DNA of 38,916 bases from Bacteroidota bacterium (GTDB taxonomy: Bacteria; Bacteroidota; Bacteroidia; Chitinophagales; Chitinophagaceae). Made by a program: the position numbers and the translations under genes. The stretch covers positions 1-38,916 of the forward strand of contig JAFDXP010000014.1 of NCBI GenBank assembly GCA_018267875.1, written 5' to 3'. Positions within the stretch are counted from its first letter, which is position 1, and every line of letters begins with the position of its first letter. The notes under the pieces are model-generated. The model worked only from the letters and a program-made list of their open reading frames with translations, was not told the origin of the DNA and ran no database searches. Below are positions 1 through 7,565 of this stretch, piece by piece.

Positions 1-134
1 AGAAACCACCCGAAAAAACACTTTTTGACATAGATAATTCCAGCTATCAGCAAATTTTACCCCTATAAACAGGGACTTTCAAAGCATTTTAAGCATTTTT
101 GAAAAAACTTTCGGATTGCCATGAGAAATGATTA

Positions 135-175
135 TTTGTTTCGTTATTATTCATAAGCAATTTCGTGTAGGTTTG
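135..175 (+). promoter_or_regulatory. Possible promoter of the UDP-sugar genes
   Basis: The segment 168-175 reads TAGGTTTG, matching the Bacteroidota -7 element TAnnTTTG. It lies 24 bases before the ATG of the dehydrogenase gene, a plausible 5' leader length. The -33 side is weak: a TTTG at 135-138 is too far away, and at the normal 19-21 base spacing there is only a poor TTAT-like match. The -7 match is seen directly; its activity is inferred. Confidence 0.3.
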
Positions 176-198
176 CGCCAAAATTTTTTCTATCCATT

Positions 199-1545
199 AT
201 GCAACTTGCGATTATAGGAACAGGATACGTAGGCTTAGTTTCCGGCACCTGCTTTGCCGAAACCGGCAACAATGTGATGTGTATTGACATTAACGAAGAG
301 AAAATCAAACAACTCCGTTCAGGAAAAACACCTATTTATGAGCCCGGTTTAGAAAATCTTCTGGAACGCAATATCAAAGAAAAGCGAATTCACTTCACCA
401 CTTCCTTAGCAGAAGGAATTAAAGAGGCACAAATCATTTTTTTAGCCCTGCCAACCCCACCGGGCAAAGATGGCGAAGCAGATCTTCAATTTGTATTGGA
501 TGTTGCGGCACAGCTTAGCAAAATGATTACCCACTATACGGTAATTGTAAACAAAAGCACTGTTCCGGTTGGAACCGCTGAGAAAGTTGCCGCTGTGTTG
601 GCAAAAAACCTTGACAAAAACCTTTTTGACGTGGTTTCAAACCCTGAATTTTTACGTGAAGGGGTAGCTGTTGATGATTTTTTAAAGCCTGATCGTGTGG
701 TTGTAGGCACGTCTTCAACAAAAGCTAAAGCCTTGATGGAAGAACTTTATCAACCTTTTGTGCGCCAAGGCAATCCCATTTATTTTATGGATGAGCGTTC
801 TTCTGAAATGACCAAATATGCTGCCAACGCCTATCTTGCCATGCGCATATCCTTTATGAATGAGATGGCATTATTGTGCGATAAAGCAGGTGCCAATGTG
901 GATTGGGTGCGGGTAGGAATGGGTAGCGACAGCCGAATAGGTAAACGATTTTTGTTTCCCGGTGTAGGTTATGGTGGAAGTTGTTTTCCTAAGGATGTAC
1001 AGGCATTGGCACGCACCGCTCGCGATCACGATTTTCATTATCAATTGGTGGAAACTACCATGCGCGTAAATGAACGTCAAAAAACAGTGCTTGGACAAAA
1101 GATACAAGCACATTTCAGAAACAACTTGAAAGGAAAAACAATTGCTGTTTGGGGGTTAGCATTCAAACCTGAAACAGATGATATTCGGGAGGCTCCCGCT
1201 GTTGAATTGATCAAGGAATTGATTGAAGCAAAGGCAAACGTTCGTGCATTTGACCCAGAGGCTATGGAAAATGTTAAGCGAATTTTTGGAGATGATGTTT
1301 ATTTTGCTAAAAACATGTACGATGCTCTGGACGGAGCCGACACCTTAGTGATCGTAACAGAATGGAGCGAATTTAGAAATCCTGACTTCAAGCGTATCAA
1401 AGAATCCTTAAAACACCCGTCCATCTTTGACGGACGCAACGTTTATTCTTTAGAAAAAATGGAAACGCTACCTTTCTATTATGAATCAATCGGGCGAAGA
1501 ACTATTCATTCACACATTCGCCAAAGCCTTACCCAGCCTGCATAA
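199..1545 (+). CDS. ugd: UDP-glucose 6-dehydrogenase
   Basis: Oxidises UDP-glucose to UDP-glucuronate in two NAD+-dependent steps in the cytoplasm, supplying acidic sugars for polysaccharides. The 448 residues are a normal full length. The N-terminus has the Rossmann dinucleotide motif GTGYVGLVSG (residues 7-16). The active-site signature GYGGSCFPKD gives catalytic Cys262, and the C-terminal UDP-binding domain contains KTIAVWGLAFKPETDDIREA. The start codon directly precedes the expected MQLAIIGTGYVG beginning. The next gene, 81 bases downstream on the same strand, uses its product, so the two form a UDP-glucose to UDP-xylose route, probably co-transcribed. Function is secure by family; the end use of the sugar is not visible here. 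Confidence 0.95.
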   Translation: MQLAIIGTGYVGLVSGTCFAETGNNVMCIDINEEKIKQLRSGKTPIYEPGLENLLERNIKEKRIHFTTSLAEGIKEAQIIFLALPTPPGKDGEADLQFVLDVAAQLSKMITHYTVIVNKSTVPVGTAEKVAAVLAKNLDKNLFDVVSNPEFLREGVAVDDFLKPDRVVVGTSSTKAKALMEELYQPFVRQGNPIYFMDERSSEMTKYAANAYLAMRISFMNEMALLCDKAGANVDWVRVGMGSDSRIGKRFLFPGVGYGGSCFPKDVQALARTARDHDFHYQLVETTMRVNERQKTVLGQKIQAHFRNNLKGKTIAVWGLAFKPETDDIREAPAVELIKELIEAKANVRAFDPEAMENVKRIFGDDVYFAKNMYDALDGADTLVIVTEWSEFRNPDFKRIKESLKHPSIFDGRNVYSLEKMETLPFYYESIGRRTIHSHIRQSLTQPA

Positions 1546-1626
1546 TGCCGGGCATCTATATTATTGGTCAAAACCTTAAACAACCTCAACTTTACTTAAC
1601 CATTTTACAGCAACAATAAAAAAAAC

Positions 1627-2559
1627 ATGAAGCGCATTCTGATAACCGGAGCAGCCGGATTTTTAGGTTCTCACCTTTGTGATCGTTTTCTAAAAGAAGG
1701 CTATCATGTCATTGGAATGGACAATTTACTTACCGGTAACATAAAAAATATCGAGCACCTTTTCCCGCTAAAAGAGTTTGAATTTTATCACCACGATGTT
1801 ACCAAGTTTGTTCACGTACCGGGCAATCTCGATTATATTTTACATTTTGCTTCGCCGGCTTCACCCATTGATTATTTAAAAATGCCCATCCAAACCCTCA
1901 AGGTTTCATCTTTGGGTACACACAATCTTTTAGGATTGGCAAAATCAAAAGGAGCACGCATTTTAGTGGCTTCTACCTCTGAAGTGTATGGTGATCCCTT
2001 AGTGCATCCGCAACAAGAGGAATATTGGGGAAATGTAAACCCCATCGGTCCACGTGGTGTGTATGATGAAGCCAAACGTTTTATGGAAAGCATGACGATG
2101 GCTTACCATAATTTTCATGGTGTAGAAACACGTATTATCCGCATCTTCAACACTTATGGACCTCGAATGAGACTCGATGACGGGCGTGCCTTGCCAACCT
2201 TTATGAGCCAAGCCTTGCGCGGCGAAGATGTTACCGTTTTTGGAGATGGTAGCCAAACCCGCTCATTCTGCTATGTAGATGATTTGGTTGATGGTATTTA
2301 TCGTTTGCTTTTGTCCGACTATCACAAACCCGTCAATATTGGAAATCCGGTAGAAATTACCCTTCAACAGTTTGCAGAAGAGGTGGTAGCCTTAGTGGGC
2401 AATAATGTAAAGATCATTTATGAACCGCTGCCACAAGATGATCCCAAACAGCGCCAACCCGATATTACTAAAGCAAAAGAAATCTTAGGTTGGAAACCTT
2501 TAGTTGATCGGAAAGAAGGCCTGAAACGAACCTTGGAGTATTTTAAACAGCACATTTAA
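1627..2559 (+). CDS. uxs: UDP-glucuronate decarboxylase (UDP-xylose synthase)
   Basis: Extended short-chain dehydrogenase/reductase that converts UDP-glucuronate to UDP-xylose with bound NAD+. At 310 residues it is the usual length of the soluble bacterial form. GxxGFLGS at residues 8-15 binds NAD. The catalytic Ser-Thr-Ser-Glu stretch is near 116-119, and the Tyr146...Lys150 pair lies in GVYDEAKR. The sequence [13 protein letters not shown] near 75-87 and the later NTYGPRM motif are characteristic of UXS rather than of dTDP-glucose dehydratases. It follows ugd in the same direction and is closed by a strong hairpin terminator, so this looks like a two-gene operon for UDP-xylose supply. Confidence 0.93.
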   Translation: MKRILITGAAGFLGSHLCDRFLKEGYHVIGMDNLLTGNIKNIEHLFPLKEFEFYHHDVTKFVHVPGNLDYILHFASPASPIDYLKMPIQTLKVSSLGTHNLLGLAKSKGARILVASTSEVYGDPLVHPQQEEYWGNVNPIGPRGVYDEAKRFMESMTMAYHNFHGVETRIIRIFNTYGPRMRLDDGRALPTFMSQALRGEDVTVFGDGSQTRSFCYVDDLVDGIYRLLLSDYHKPVNIGNPVEITLQQFAEEVVALVGNNVKIIYEPLPQDDPKQRQPDITKAKEILGWKPLVDRKEGLKRTLEYFKQHI

Positions 2560-2572
2560 TAATTTTCTTCCC

Positions 2573-2609
2573 AAGCCCTTACCTGCTTTTATTGGTGAGG
2601 GCTTTTTTT
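2573..2609 (+). terminator. Rho-independent terminator of the UDP-sugar operon
   Basis: Inverted repeat AAGCCCTTACC (2573-2583) and GGTGAGGGCTT (2594-2604), an 11-bp stem with one G-U pair and a 10-base loop. It is followed by a run of T to 2609 and begins 14 bases after the decarboxylase stop codon. Confidence 0.85.
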
Positions 2610-2855
2610 ATCCCTTCAACCTTTGAAATAATTCAAACTGTTCTGCCTGAACAACATTCTATGCATCAACTCCAAAACTATTTTTTCAAACTGAAACAAT
2701 AGAGAAAGTTACCTTCCTTTTAGAAAAAGAAACTAAATGACTTTCGTTTTTCACACAAATTTTTTCATGAGATTTGCCTAATTGGATTTTATAGAGCTTT
2801 TTAACGCTTCTGATTTGTTACTCAGACTGCAAAACAGCGAAATGACGGCACTTTC

Positions 2856-3497
2856 ATGACCATTTTGACAAACACATATCACCTCTTCCGCCCAAAAATA
2901 GGTTTCATACAATTTCTATTTTTTGCTTTTAGCCTTTGCTTTTCAAGTTGCCATTCTTCCAAAAAAATAAGCACTTCACAAGCCAATTCCTCCCACGAAC
3001 CAACAGAAACTGTAACCAAAAAATCTACAAAAAAGTCAGTCGTTAAACACTATACTCCACCTTCTCACAAGCAACTAAAAAGGAAATATGCAGCCTTGTT
3101 AGAAACAAAGCCATCAAAAATTCGCAATAAGGCACTCTACTATTTTATTGATGAATGGATGGATGTACCCTATCGCTGGGGAGGAAACGATAAGAGCGGT
3201 GTTGATTGTAGTGGGTTTGTACACCAATTGTATCAAAAGGTTTATGGCTTAAACATAGACCGAACAGTGGCAAGCCTTTATGACAAAACAAAGAATTTTA
3301 AAAAGCAGAAAAAGTTTAGTGAGGGTGATCTTGTTTATTTCAAAACAGAAGAACAACCCGATCATGTTGGAGTCTTTTTAATGAATGGCTATTTCGTACA
3401 CTCGTCAAAAGGGAAAGGCGTTCATATCAACAATCTGAATGAACGTTATTGGAAACAAGTATTTATCCGAGGTGGAAAGGTGAAAGCCAAAAGCTAA
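2856..3497 (+). CDS. NlpC/P60-family lipoprotein, cell-wall peptidase
   Basis: Predicted envelope lipoprotein that cleaves peptidoglycan stem peptides. The N-terminus has a hydrophobic segment (about residues 15-30) ending in a lipobox-like FSSC with Cys32 as the likely lipidation site. A low-complexity Ser/Thr/Lys linker runs to about residue 70. The NlpC/P60 domain follows (about 95-205): PYRWGGNDKSGVDCSGF carries nucleophile Cys118, GDLVYF is typical, and His170 (DHVGVF) and His182 (FVHSSKGKGV) supply the other conserved histidines. At 213 residues it is the usual length for single-domain Bacteroidota members. Its stop codon abuts the degenerate end of the CRISPR array. It stands alone on the plus strand, so it marks the left edge of the CRISPR locus and is unlikely to be part of it. 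Confidence 0.88.
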   Translation: MTILTNTYHLFRPKIGFIQFLFFAFSLCFSSCHSSKKISTSQANSSHEPTETVTKKSTKKSVVKHYTPPSHKQLKRKYAALLETKPSKIRNKALYYFIDEWMDVPYRWGGNDKSGVDCSGFVHQLYQKVYGLNIDRTVASLYDKTKNFKKQKKFSEGDLVYFKTEEQPDHVGVFLMNGYFVHSSKGKGVHINNLNERYWKQVFIRGGKVKAKS

Positions 3498-3533
3498 ACC
3501 TACAATAGTAGAAATTTTGTTGGACGATTAGTG
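3498..3533 (-). repeat. Degenerate terminal CRISPR repeat
   Basis: The 36 bases keep CTACAATAGTAGAAATTTTG and TTGG from the array repeat but differ from it at the outer base pairs, in GACGATTAG versus GTCGCTTAG, and in the last bases. This is the usual state of the leader-distal repeat. It starts one base after the NlpC stop codon and is separated from the first intact repeat (3674) by the heptamer array, not by a normal spacer. Confidence 0.85.
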
Positions 3534-3665
3534 ATTAGTGATTAGTGGTTAGTGGTTAGTGGTTAGTGGTTAGTGGTTAGTGGTTAGTGGTTAGTGGTTA
3601 GTGGTTAGTGGTTAGTGATTAGTGGTTAGTGATTAGTGGTTAGTGATTAGTGGTTAGTGATTAGT
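3527..3665. repeat. Heptamer tandem array, about 20 units of (A/G)TTAGTG
   Basis: About twenty head-to-tail copies of a 7-base unit, ATTAGTG or GTTAGTG. The order is three A-type units, a run of G-type units, then strict alternation of the two types from about 3611 to the end. The first unit coincides with the GATTAGTG end of the degenerate repeat, so the array probably grew by slippage from the repeat itself (inference). It fills the place where the last spacer would be. No coding function is apparent. Confidence 0.9.
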
Positions 3666-3673
3666 TTTTGATG

Positions 3674-4594
3674 ATCTACAATAGTAGAAATTTTGTTGGT
3701 CGCTTAGACCGTCACCCACCGGGAAATCACTATGAAATCTACAATAGTAGAAATTTTGTTGGTCGCTTAGACAGTAGTATTAGATGCGTGGCACTTGGCA
3801 TCTACAATAGTAGAAATTTTGTTGGTCGCTTAGACTGGTCCTATTTTGGGTTGGCGATGTATATCTACAATAGTAGAAATTTTGTTGGTCGCTTAGACTT
3901 TTCCCACGCCATGGAACGAGCGAGATCTACAATAGTAGAAATTTTGTTGATCGCTTAGACAACAAAAAGGACACAACGCACAAACCGATCTACAATAGTA
4001 GAAATTTTGTTGGTCGCTTAGACCATACTTAAAAACCATTTAACCCCCCATCTACAATAGTAGAAATTTTGTTGGTCGCTTAGACTAAAATGGCAACAAA
4101 AACAAGAGTGAGATCTACAATAGTAGAAATTTTGTTGGTCGCTTAGACCATAGGTTTGTTTACCGGGGTTTTGCGGGTCAATCTACAATAGTAGAAATTT
4201 TGTTGGTCGCTTAGACCGCCGCAGCAAAGGCAAAACCACAATATCTACAATAGTAGAAATTTTGTTGGTCGCTTAGACTATAATGAAGTGTGGGATGGTA
4301 ACATATCTACAATAGTAGAAATTTTGTTGGTCGCTTAGACCACATAATTTAGATTGCGAGAACTGGAATCTACAATAGTAGAAATTTTGTTGGTCGCTTA
4401 GACTCCGTTGATGTACTCAGTCAAGTAATCATCTACAATAGTAGAAATTTTGTTGGTCGCTTAGACTTATTCTATTATTTAAATTTTGTATTTATCTACA
4501 ATAGTAGAAATTTTGTTGGTCGCTTAGACGCATTACAACAAATGTATCCCTATATGACATCTACAATAGTAGAAATTTTGTTGGTCGCTTAGAC
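3674..4594 (-). CRISPR. Type V-A CRISPR array, 15 repeats and 14 spacers
   Basis: Fifteen 36-base repeats start at 3674, 3737, 3800, 3863, 3925, 3988, 4050, 4113, 4181, 4243, 4305, 4368, 4431, 4494 and 4559. Read on the minus strand each begins GTCTAAGCGACC and ends AATTTCTACTATTGTAGAT, the conserved Cas12a crRNA handle (stem TCTAC/GTAGA, loop TATT). The array is therefore transcribed leftward, like the cas genes, with the leader at 4595-4712. Spacers are 26-27 bases except the one at 4149-4180 (32) and the leader-proximal one at 4530-4558 (29). The repeat at 3925 has one change (GTTGATCGC on the plus strand); the others look identical. No spacer clearly matches sequence elsewhere in the window. 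Confidence 0.98.
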
Positions 4595-4622
4595 CCATAA
4601 CGGGACAAATTGACCTAAAAAA

Positions 4623-4644
4623 GAGTACAATAGTACCCATTTTC
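4623..4644 (-). promoter_or_regulatory. Repeat-like hairpin in the CRISPR leader
   Basis: On the minus strand 4638-4623 reads GGGTAC-TATT-GTACTC, a 6-bp stem (one G-U pair) with the same TATT loop as the array repeat. Aligned over 22 bases with the 3' half of the repeat, 15 match. Two of the differences are compensatory (a C-G pair replaced by G-C), so the fold is kept. Six T residues follow at once (4622-4617), and the distance to the first true repeat is 28 bases, about one spacer. It could be a diverged repeat giving a crRNA-like RNA, a weak attenuator, or a structured 5' end. Confidence 0.6.
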
Positions 4645-4648
4645 AAGG

Positions 4649-4679
4649 CAAATATAGCTTTTTGTCACTAAAAACCAAA
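4649..4679 (-). promoter_or_regulatory. Bacteroidota-type promoter in the CRISPR leader
   Basis: On the minus strand TTTG (4679-4676), a 19-base gap and TATATTTG (4656-4649) match TTTG-N19-TAnnTTTG exactly. Transcription should begin near 4645-4642, reading into the leader hairpin and then the array. The array thus appears to have its own promoter in addition to any read-through from the cas genes. Confidence 0.75.
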
Positions 4680-4712
4680 CCTTTTTTGCATGAAGACCGA
4701 GGTTTGCAATTT

Positions 4713-4985
4713 CTATAAAATAATAAGGTCTTTATCCTCATTCTTAGCATAGCCAAACTTTGTAATTTTACAGGTTTGGCTCAACTCAAAAATAATAACA
4801 CTATCTGTTTGCAGAAATCGTTTTCCAAAATACGACTCTATTTTTACCTGTATGTTTTCTAACACTCTATCACTATTCCTTATCCTGAATAGAGAATACT
4901 GCATTCGATAGCCATATTTACCCAGAAATTTTGAAAAATGAGTACGCAATTTATCATCGCTAATGTCGTAAGATACTAATAACAT
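4713..4985 (-). CDS. cas2: CRISPR-associated protein Cas2
   Basis: Small adaptation protein that bridges two Cas1 dimers in the spacer-integration complex. The 90 residues are a typical Cas2 length. The ferredoxin-like fold begins with the signature strand MLLVSYDISDD, with Asp7 at the conserved metal site, followed by FSKFLGKYGYRMQYSLFRI, the usual amphipathic helix and strand. The start lies 3 bases after the cas1 stop codon, so translation is probably coupled. It is the last protein-coding gene of the operon, directly next to the leader. The family is clear; in integration its role is structural. Confidence 0.95.
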   Translation of the reverse strand: MLLVSYDISDDKLRTHFSKFLGKYGYRMQYSLFRIRNSDRVLENIQVKIESYFGKRFLQTDSVIIFELSQTCKITKFGYAKNEDKDLIIL

Positions 4986-4988
4986 AGG

Positions 4989-5966
4989 TTAGCTGTTTTG
5001 AGGTGAAGAAATGGCGAAAACCGGATAATCTTCTATGGGCCTTTCCCGAATAAAGCAACGATAATATTTTTGACAATACAGAAAAATATCTGACTTATAT
5101 TCTAAAATGCCTTGCATCAACCATCTGGTATATTCTTTTGATTTCTGTGGTGATAATTTATATTGTCCTTTTTCAAAAGTAAAATCTTCCGCTTTAATTT
5201 GCCCAAGTCCATAAGCTCTCTTAATTTGCTTATCCACTATGCACCTAAAAGGCTCTTGCAAATCGCAGACTAAGGATTTTCGGTTATAAAAATTTCTGTG
5301 ATAAACTCCTTCATAAATATCAAAGCCATATAGATGAAGCATGTTTTCCACCATGTAAAATAAAAAAGTGTAGCCAATGTCGAGCAACACATTAATGGGG
5401 TCTATTTTTGCTCTTGGTTTTCGTCCTTTCCATGGAAGGGCAAAAAACCATTGTTCAAAATACAGTCGAGAGGCTACGCCCTCAAGCCCCATAATATCGC
5501 TTAGTTCTTTGGCTTGCGGTAGCTGGCTTTGATAGCTTCTTAAAGACTGGATAGCATCCTTACATGCCGGTGTTTTCTTCCTGATGCTAAGGAGTGTATC
5601 AATTTGATTTTCAATTTTGTTGTGCATTAGGTGTTTGGCAATTTTCCAATCTTGGCAGGCATATTGCTTTTTTCTCAATAGAAAATTACCTTCCGTTGGT
5701 GCATTCCATGCGCCAATCATTCTGAAATTAAACGAGAACAATACAATAGGAAAACCAAATTTCTTGCTCCGCTCCATCAAGCCAGAACTTAGTGAACAAT
5801 GCCCCACAATCCATAATGCCAACAATTGGTGGCAGGTGCTTTGCAAGGCTACTTTGTCTTCTTTGTCTTTGACAATCAAATTGTCATTCTTGAACGAAAA
5901 ATATTGCCCTTCGTTCGCAAATACGATAATAATATTTTTCTCTTTAAAATCCGGATGGCTTAACAT
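4989..5966 (-). CDS. cas1: CRISPR-associated endonuclease/integrase Cas1
   Basis: Metal-dependent integrase that inserts new spacers at the leader-proximal repeat. 325 residues, normal length. The N-terminal beta domain covers about residues 1-85, and the helical catalytic domain follows. Expected metal ligands are Glu162 in IMGLEGVASRLYF, His223 in GVYHRNFYNR and the acidic pair Asp235/Glu238 in CDLQEPFRCIVD, a characteristic Cas1 motif. The start codon overlaps the end of cas4 by 7 bases and cas2 follows after 3 bases, so cas4-cas1-cas2 form a tightly coupled adaptation block, as in other Cas12a loci. Confidence 0.96.
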   Translation of the reverse strand: MLSHPDFKEKNIIIVFANEGQYFSFKNDNLIVKDKEDKVALQSTCHQLLALWIVGHCSLSSGLMERSKKFGFPIVLFSFNFRMIGAWNAPTEGNFLLRKKQYACQDWKIAKHLMHNKIENQIDTLLSIRKKTPACKDAIQSLRSYQSQLPQAKELSDIMGLEGVASRLYFEQWFFALPWKGRKPRAKIDPINVLLDIGYTFLFYMVENMLHLYGFDIYEGVYHRNFYNRKSLVCDLQEPFRCIVDKQIKRAYGLGQIKAEDFTFEKGQYKLSPQKSKEYTRWLMQGILEYKSDIFLYCQKYYRCFIRERPIEDYPVFAISSPQNS

Positions 5967-6520
5967 AGGCTTGCATCACATAATTGATTATAAATACAGG
6001 TTGTGCATTTAGTTTTTAAGGGTGTAAACGCCGAAGTTTCCATATCAAAGTTATTGATGTCTTCTATTAACTGTTGAAACTTGGAAAACATTTTTCCATC
6101 TTGCTCCGGAAGCGGAATAGGATAATTTTTGTTGTGCACTAAATCGTGTATCACTATTTCGGAAACGGCATAGCCCATTTCTCTTAAAGCAAAACATTGG
6201 GCATAAACTTGGAAAACATAGCCGTCATAAATGGTTTTGATTTCCCTTTTGCGTTCGGTAAGCCTGCCGGTTTGGGTATCGAACACATCTATTTTACCGC
6301 AGATATTGTACTGCTCGCTAAAGACCTCCATCCCTTGCAGGATATGCGCGGAAGTGCTGTAAGTCTGCTCATCAATGGTTTCGTGAGCAGCAGTGCCCTT
6401 TATTTGGGACTGTTGCTTATACACCGCTTCGGTAAAATTACCATAGAGCTGATGAAAATAAATACTTCTGGGGCAGAAGATAAAATCGTTGAGGAAGGAA
6501 AGGGTGATGTAGGATTCCAT
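5960..6520 (-). CDS. cas4: CRISPR-associated exonuclease Cas4
   Basis: RecB-like nuclease that trims prespacers and selects those with the right PAM and orientation. The 186 residues fit the small Cas4 form. Iron-sulfur ligands are Cys16 (FCPRS) and the C-terminal cluster Cys172, Cys175 and Cys181; Cys186 is the last residue. Catalytic residues are His46, Asp78 (GKIDVFD), Glu93 and Lys95 (REIKT) and the QxY motif near 104-106. It begins 21 bases after the RhuM-like gene and overlaps cas1 by 7 bases. All motifs are present, so spacer acquisition looks functional. Confidence 0.93.
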   Translation of the reverse strand: MESYITLSFLNDFIFCPRSIYFHQLYGNFTEAVYKQQSQIKGTAAHETIDEQTYSTSAHILQGMEVFSEQYNICGKIDVFDTQTGRLTERKREIKTIYDGYVFQVYAQCFALREMGYAVSEIVIHDLVHNKNYPIPLPEQDGKMFSKFQQLIEDINNFDMETSAFTPLKTKCTTCIYNQLCDASLC

Positions 6521-6541
6521 AAGTGTCCATTTATTTACCTT

Positions 6542-7516
6542 TTATTTTTTTCCGATCGTTTTAATCTGTTCCAGGTATGCCTGCTCCACTTCGCTCAAGG
6601 TTTTGGCATAATACTTTTTAAATTCTTGAATTGCCTTTTCCTGTGCTTGCTGGTGTGCTATTTTTCCCGCACCTTGCAACAAGGCTCTTCCTGCCATAGA
6701 TAGCACCCTGTCTAATTCTTGAACATAGTCCTGCATCCTCATAGGCTTTTGTTCCAAAGCATTAATCTCTGCCAAATCGAAGTATGCCGACACTAAATTG
6801 TTCAAGACTTTCAATTCTTCTACTTGCAAATAATTTTTAGCTATCATTGCTTCTGCCTGAGTGGGTTGACGGCCTTTAAAATGGGTCAATCCGGCAAAGG
6901 GTTTTTCGGAATCTACTCTAAAATAAATGGTTTCAGCAGCAGTATTTCCGTGTGCCGCATAGTGCAGTTTGTTTTGTACAATTTTGAAAAACAAAATACT
7001 TTCCTCCGACTTTGGATTATAGTCAATCGCTGTGGCATATAAATCCAGAACCTGCCGATACATCACTTTTTCACTACTTCGGATATCCCGAATAGTATCT
7101 AAAAGTTCTTTCCAATAATTGCCCCCACCCAAGTTTTGAAGCCGCTCTTTATCTATGACAAAACCTTTGATGATATACTCTTTTAGCCTTTCGGTAGCCC
7201 AAATACGGAACTGGGTGGCAATGCTCGATTTAATTCGATAACCTAAGGAGATAATCATATCTAAATTGTAATGATCCACATCACGTTCTACATTTCTGTT
7301 TCCTTCCTTTTGAACTGTTCGGAATTTCCGAACAGTTGCTTCCTTTGACAATTCTCCTTCTTCAAAAATATTTTTGATATGCTCACTCACATTGGCTTTG
7401 CTGCTTTGATACAGTGCTACTAATTGTACTTGCGTAAGCCAAACAGTTTCGCCTTCTAATTTTACATTTATTTTTGGAGTGCCTGTCTCTGATTGATATA
7501 TGATGATTTCGCTCAT
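6542..7516 (-). CDS. RhuM-family protein inside the cas operon
   Basis: Matches the RhuM family (named after a Salmonella pathogenicity-island gene), which is often seen near phage-defence and mobile genes and has no firm biochemical role. Recognised from the N-terminal block: LEGETVWLTQVQLVALY (about 20-36), SEHIKNIFEEGELSK, TVRKFRTVQKEG, YNLDMIISLGYRIKS and FRIWATERLKEYIIKGF (to about 118). The N-terminal part resembles a winged-helix DNA-binding domain, as in phage antirepressors (inference). The rest (about 120-324) is helical, ending in a charged coiled-coil-like tail. At 324 residues it is full length. It lies 49 bases after the DUF3800-TPR gene and 21 bases before cas4, on the same strand, so it is probably co-transcribed. 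It may be a passenger, a regulator or an accessory effector. Confidence 0.8.
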   Translation of the reverse strand: MSEIIIYQSETGTPKINVKLEGETVWLTQVQLVALYQSSKANVSEHIKNIFEEGELSKEATVRKFRTVQKEGNRNVERDVDHYNLDMIISLGYRIKSSIATQFRIWATERLKEYIIKGFVIDKERLQNLGGGNYWKELLDTIRDIRSSEKVMYRQVLDLYATAIDYNPKSEESILFFKIVQNKLHYAAHGNTAAETIYFRVDSEKPFAGLTHFKGRQPTQAEAMIAKNYLQVEELKVLNNLVSAYFDLAEINALEQKPMRMQDYVQELDRVLSMAGRALLQGAGKIAHQQAQEKAIQEFKKYYAKTLSEVEQAYLEQIKTIGKK

Positions 7517-7565
7517 GGGTTATTGGGTTTTGAATTGGATTTTCATTTTAAAAATTAATAATTTT

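Noticed and set aside
3668-3958. Open reading frame across the CRISPR repeats (repeating YNSRNFVGRLD)
   Set aside because: It is only the translation of the 36-base repeats plus spacers on the strand opposite to array transcription; the periodicity is that of the array.
4086-4112. Possible self-targeting: one spacer matches 20 of 27 bases of the segment near 18037-18063
   Set aside because: Both are A-rich, and in crRNA orientation the mismatches cluster in the seed, so Cas12a should not recognise it. A chance match in low-complexity sequence is more likely.
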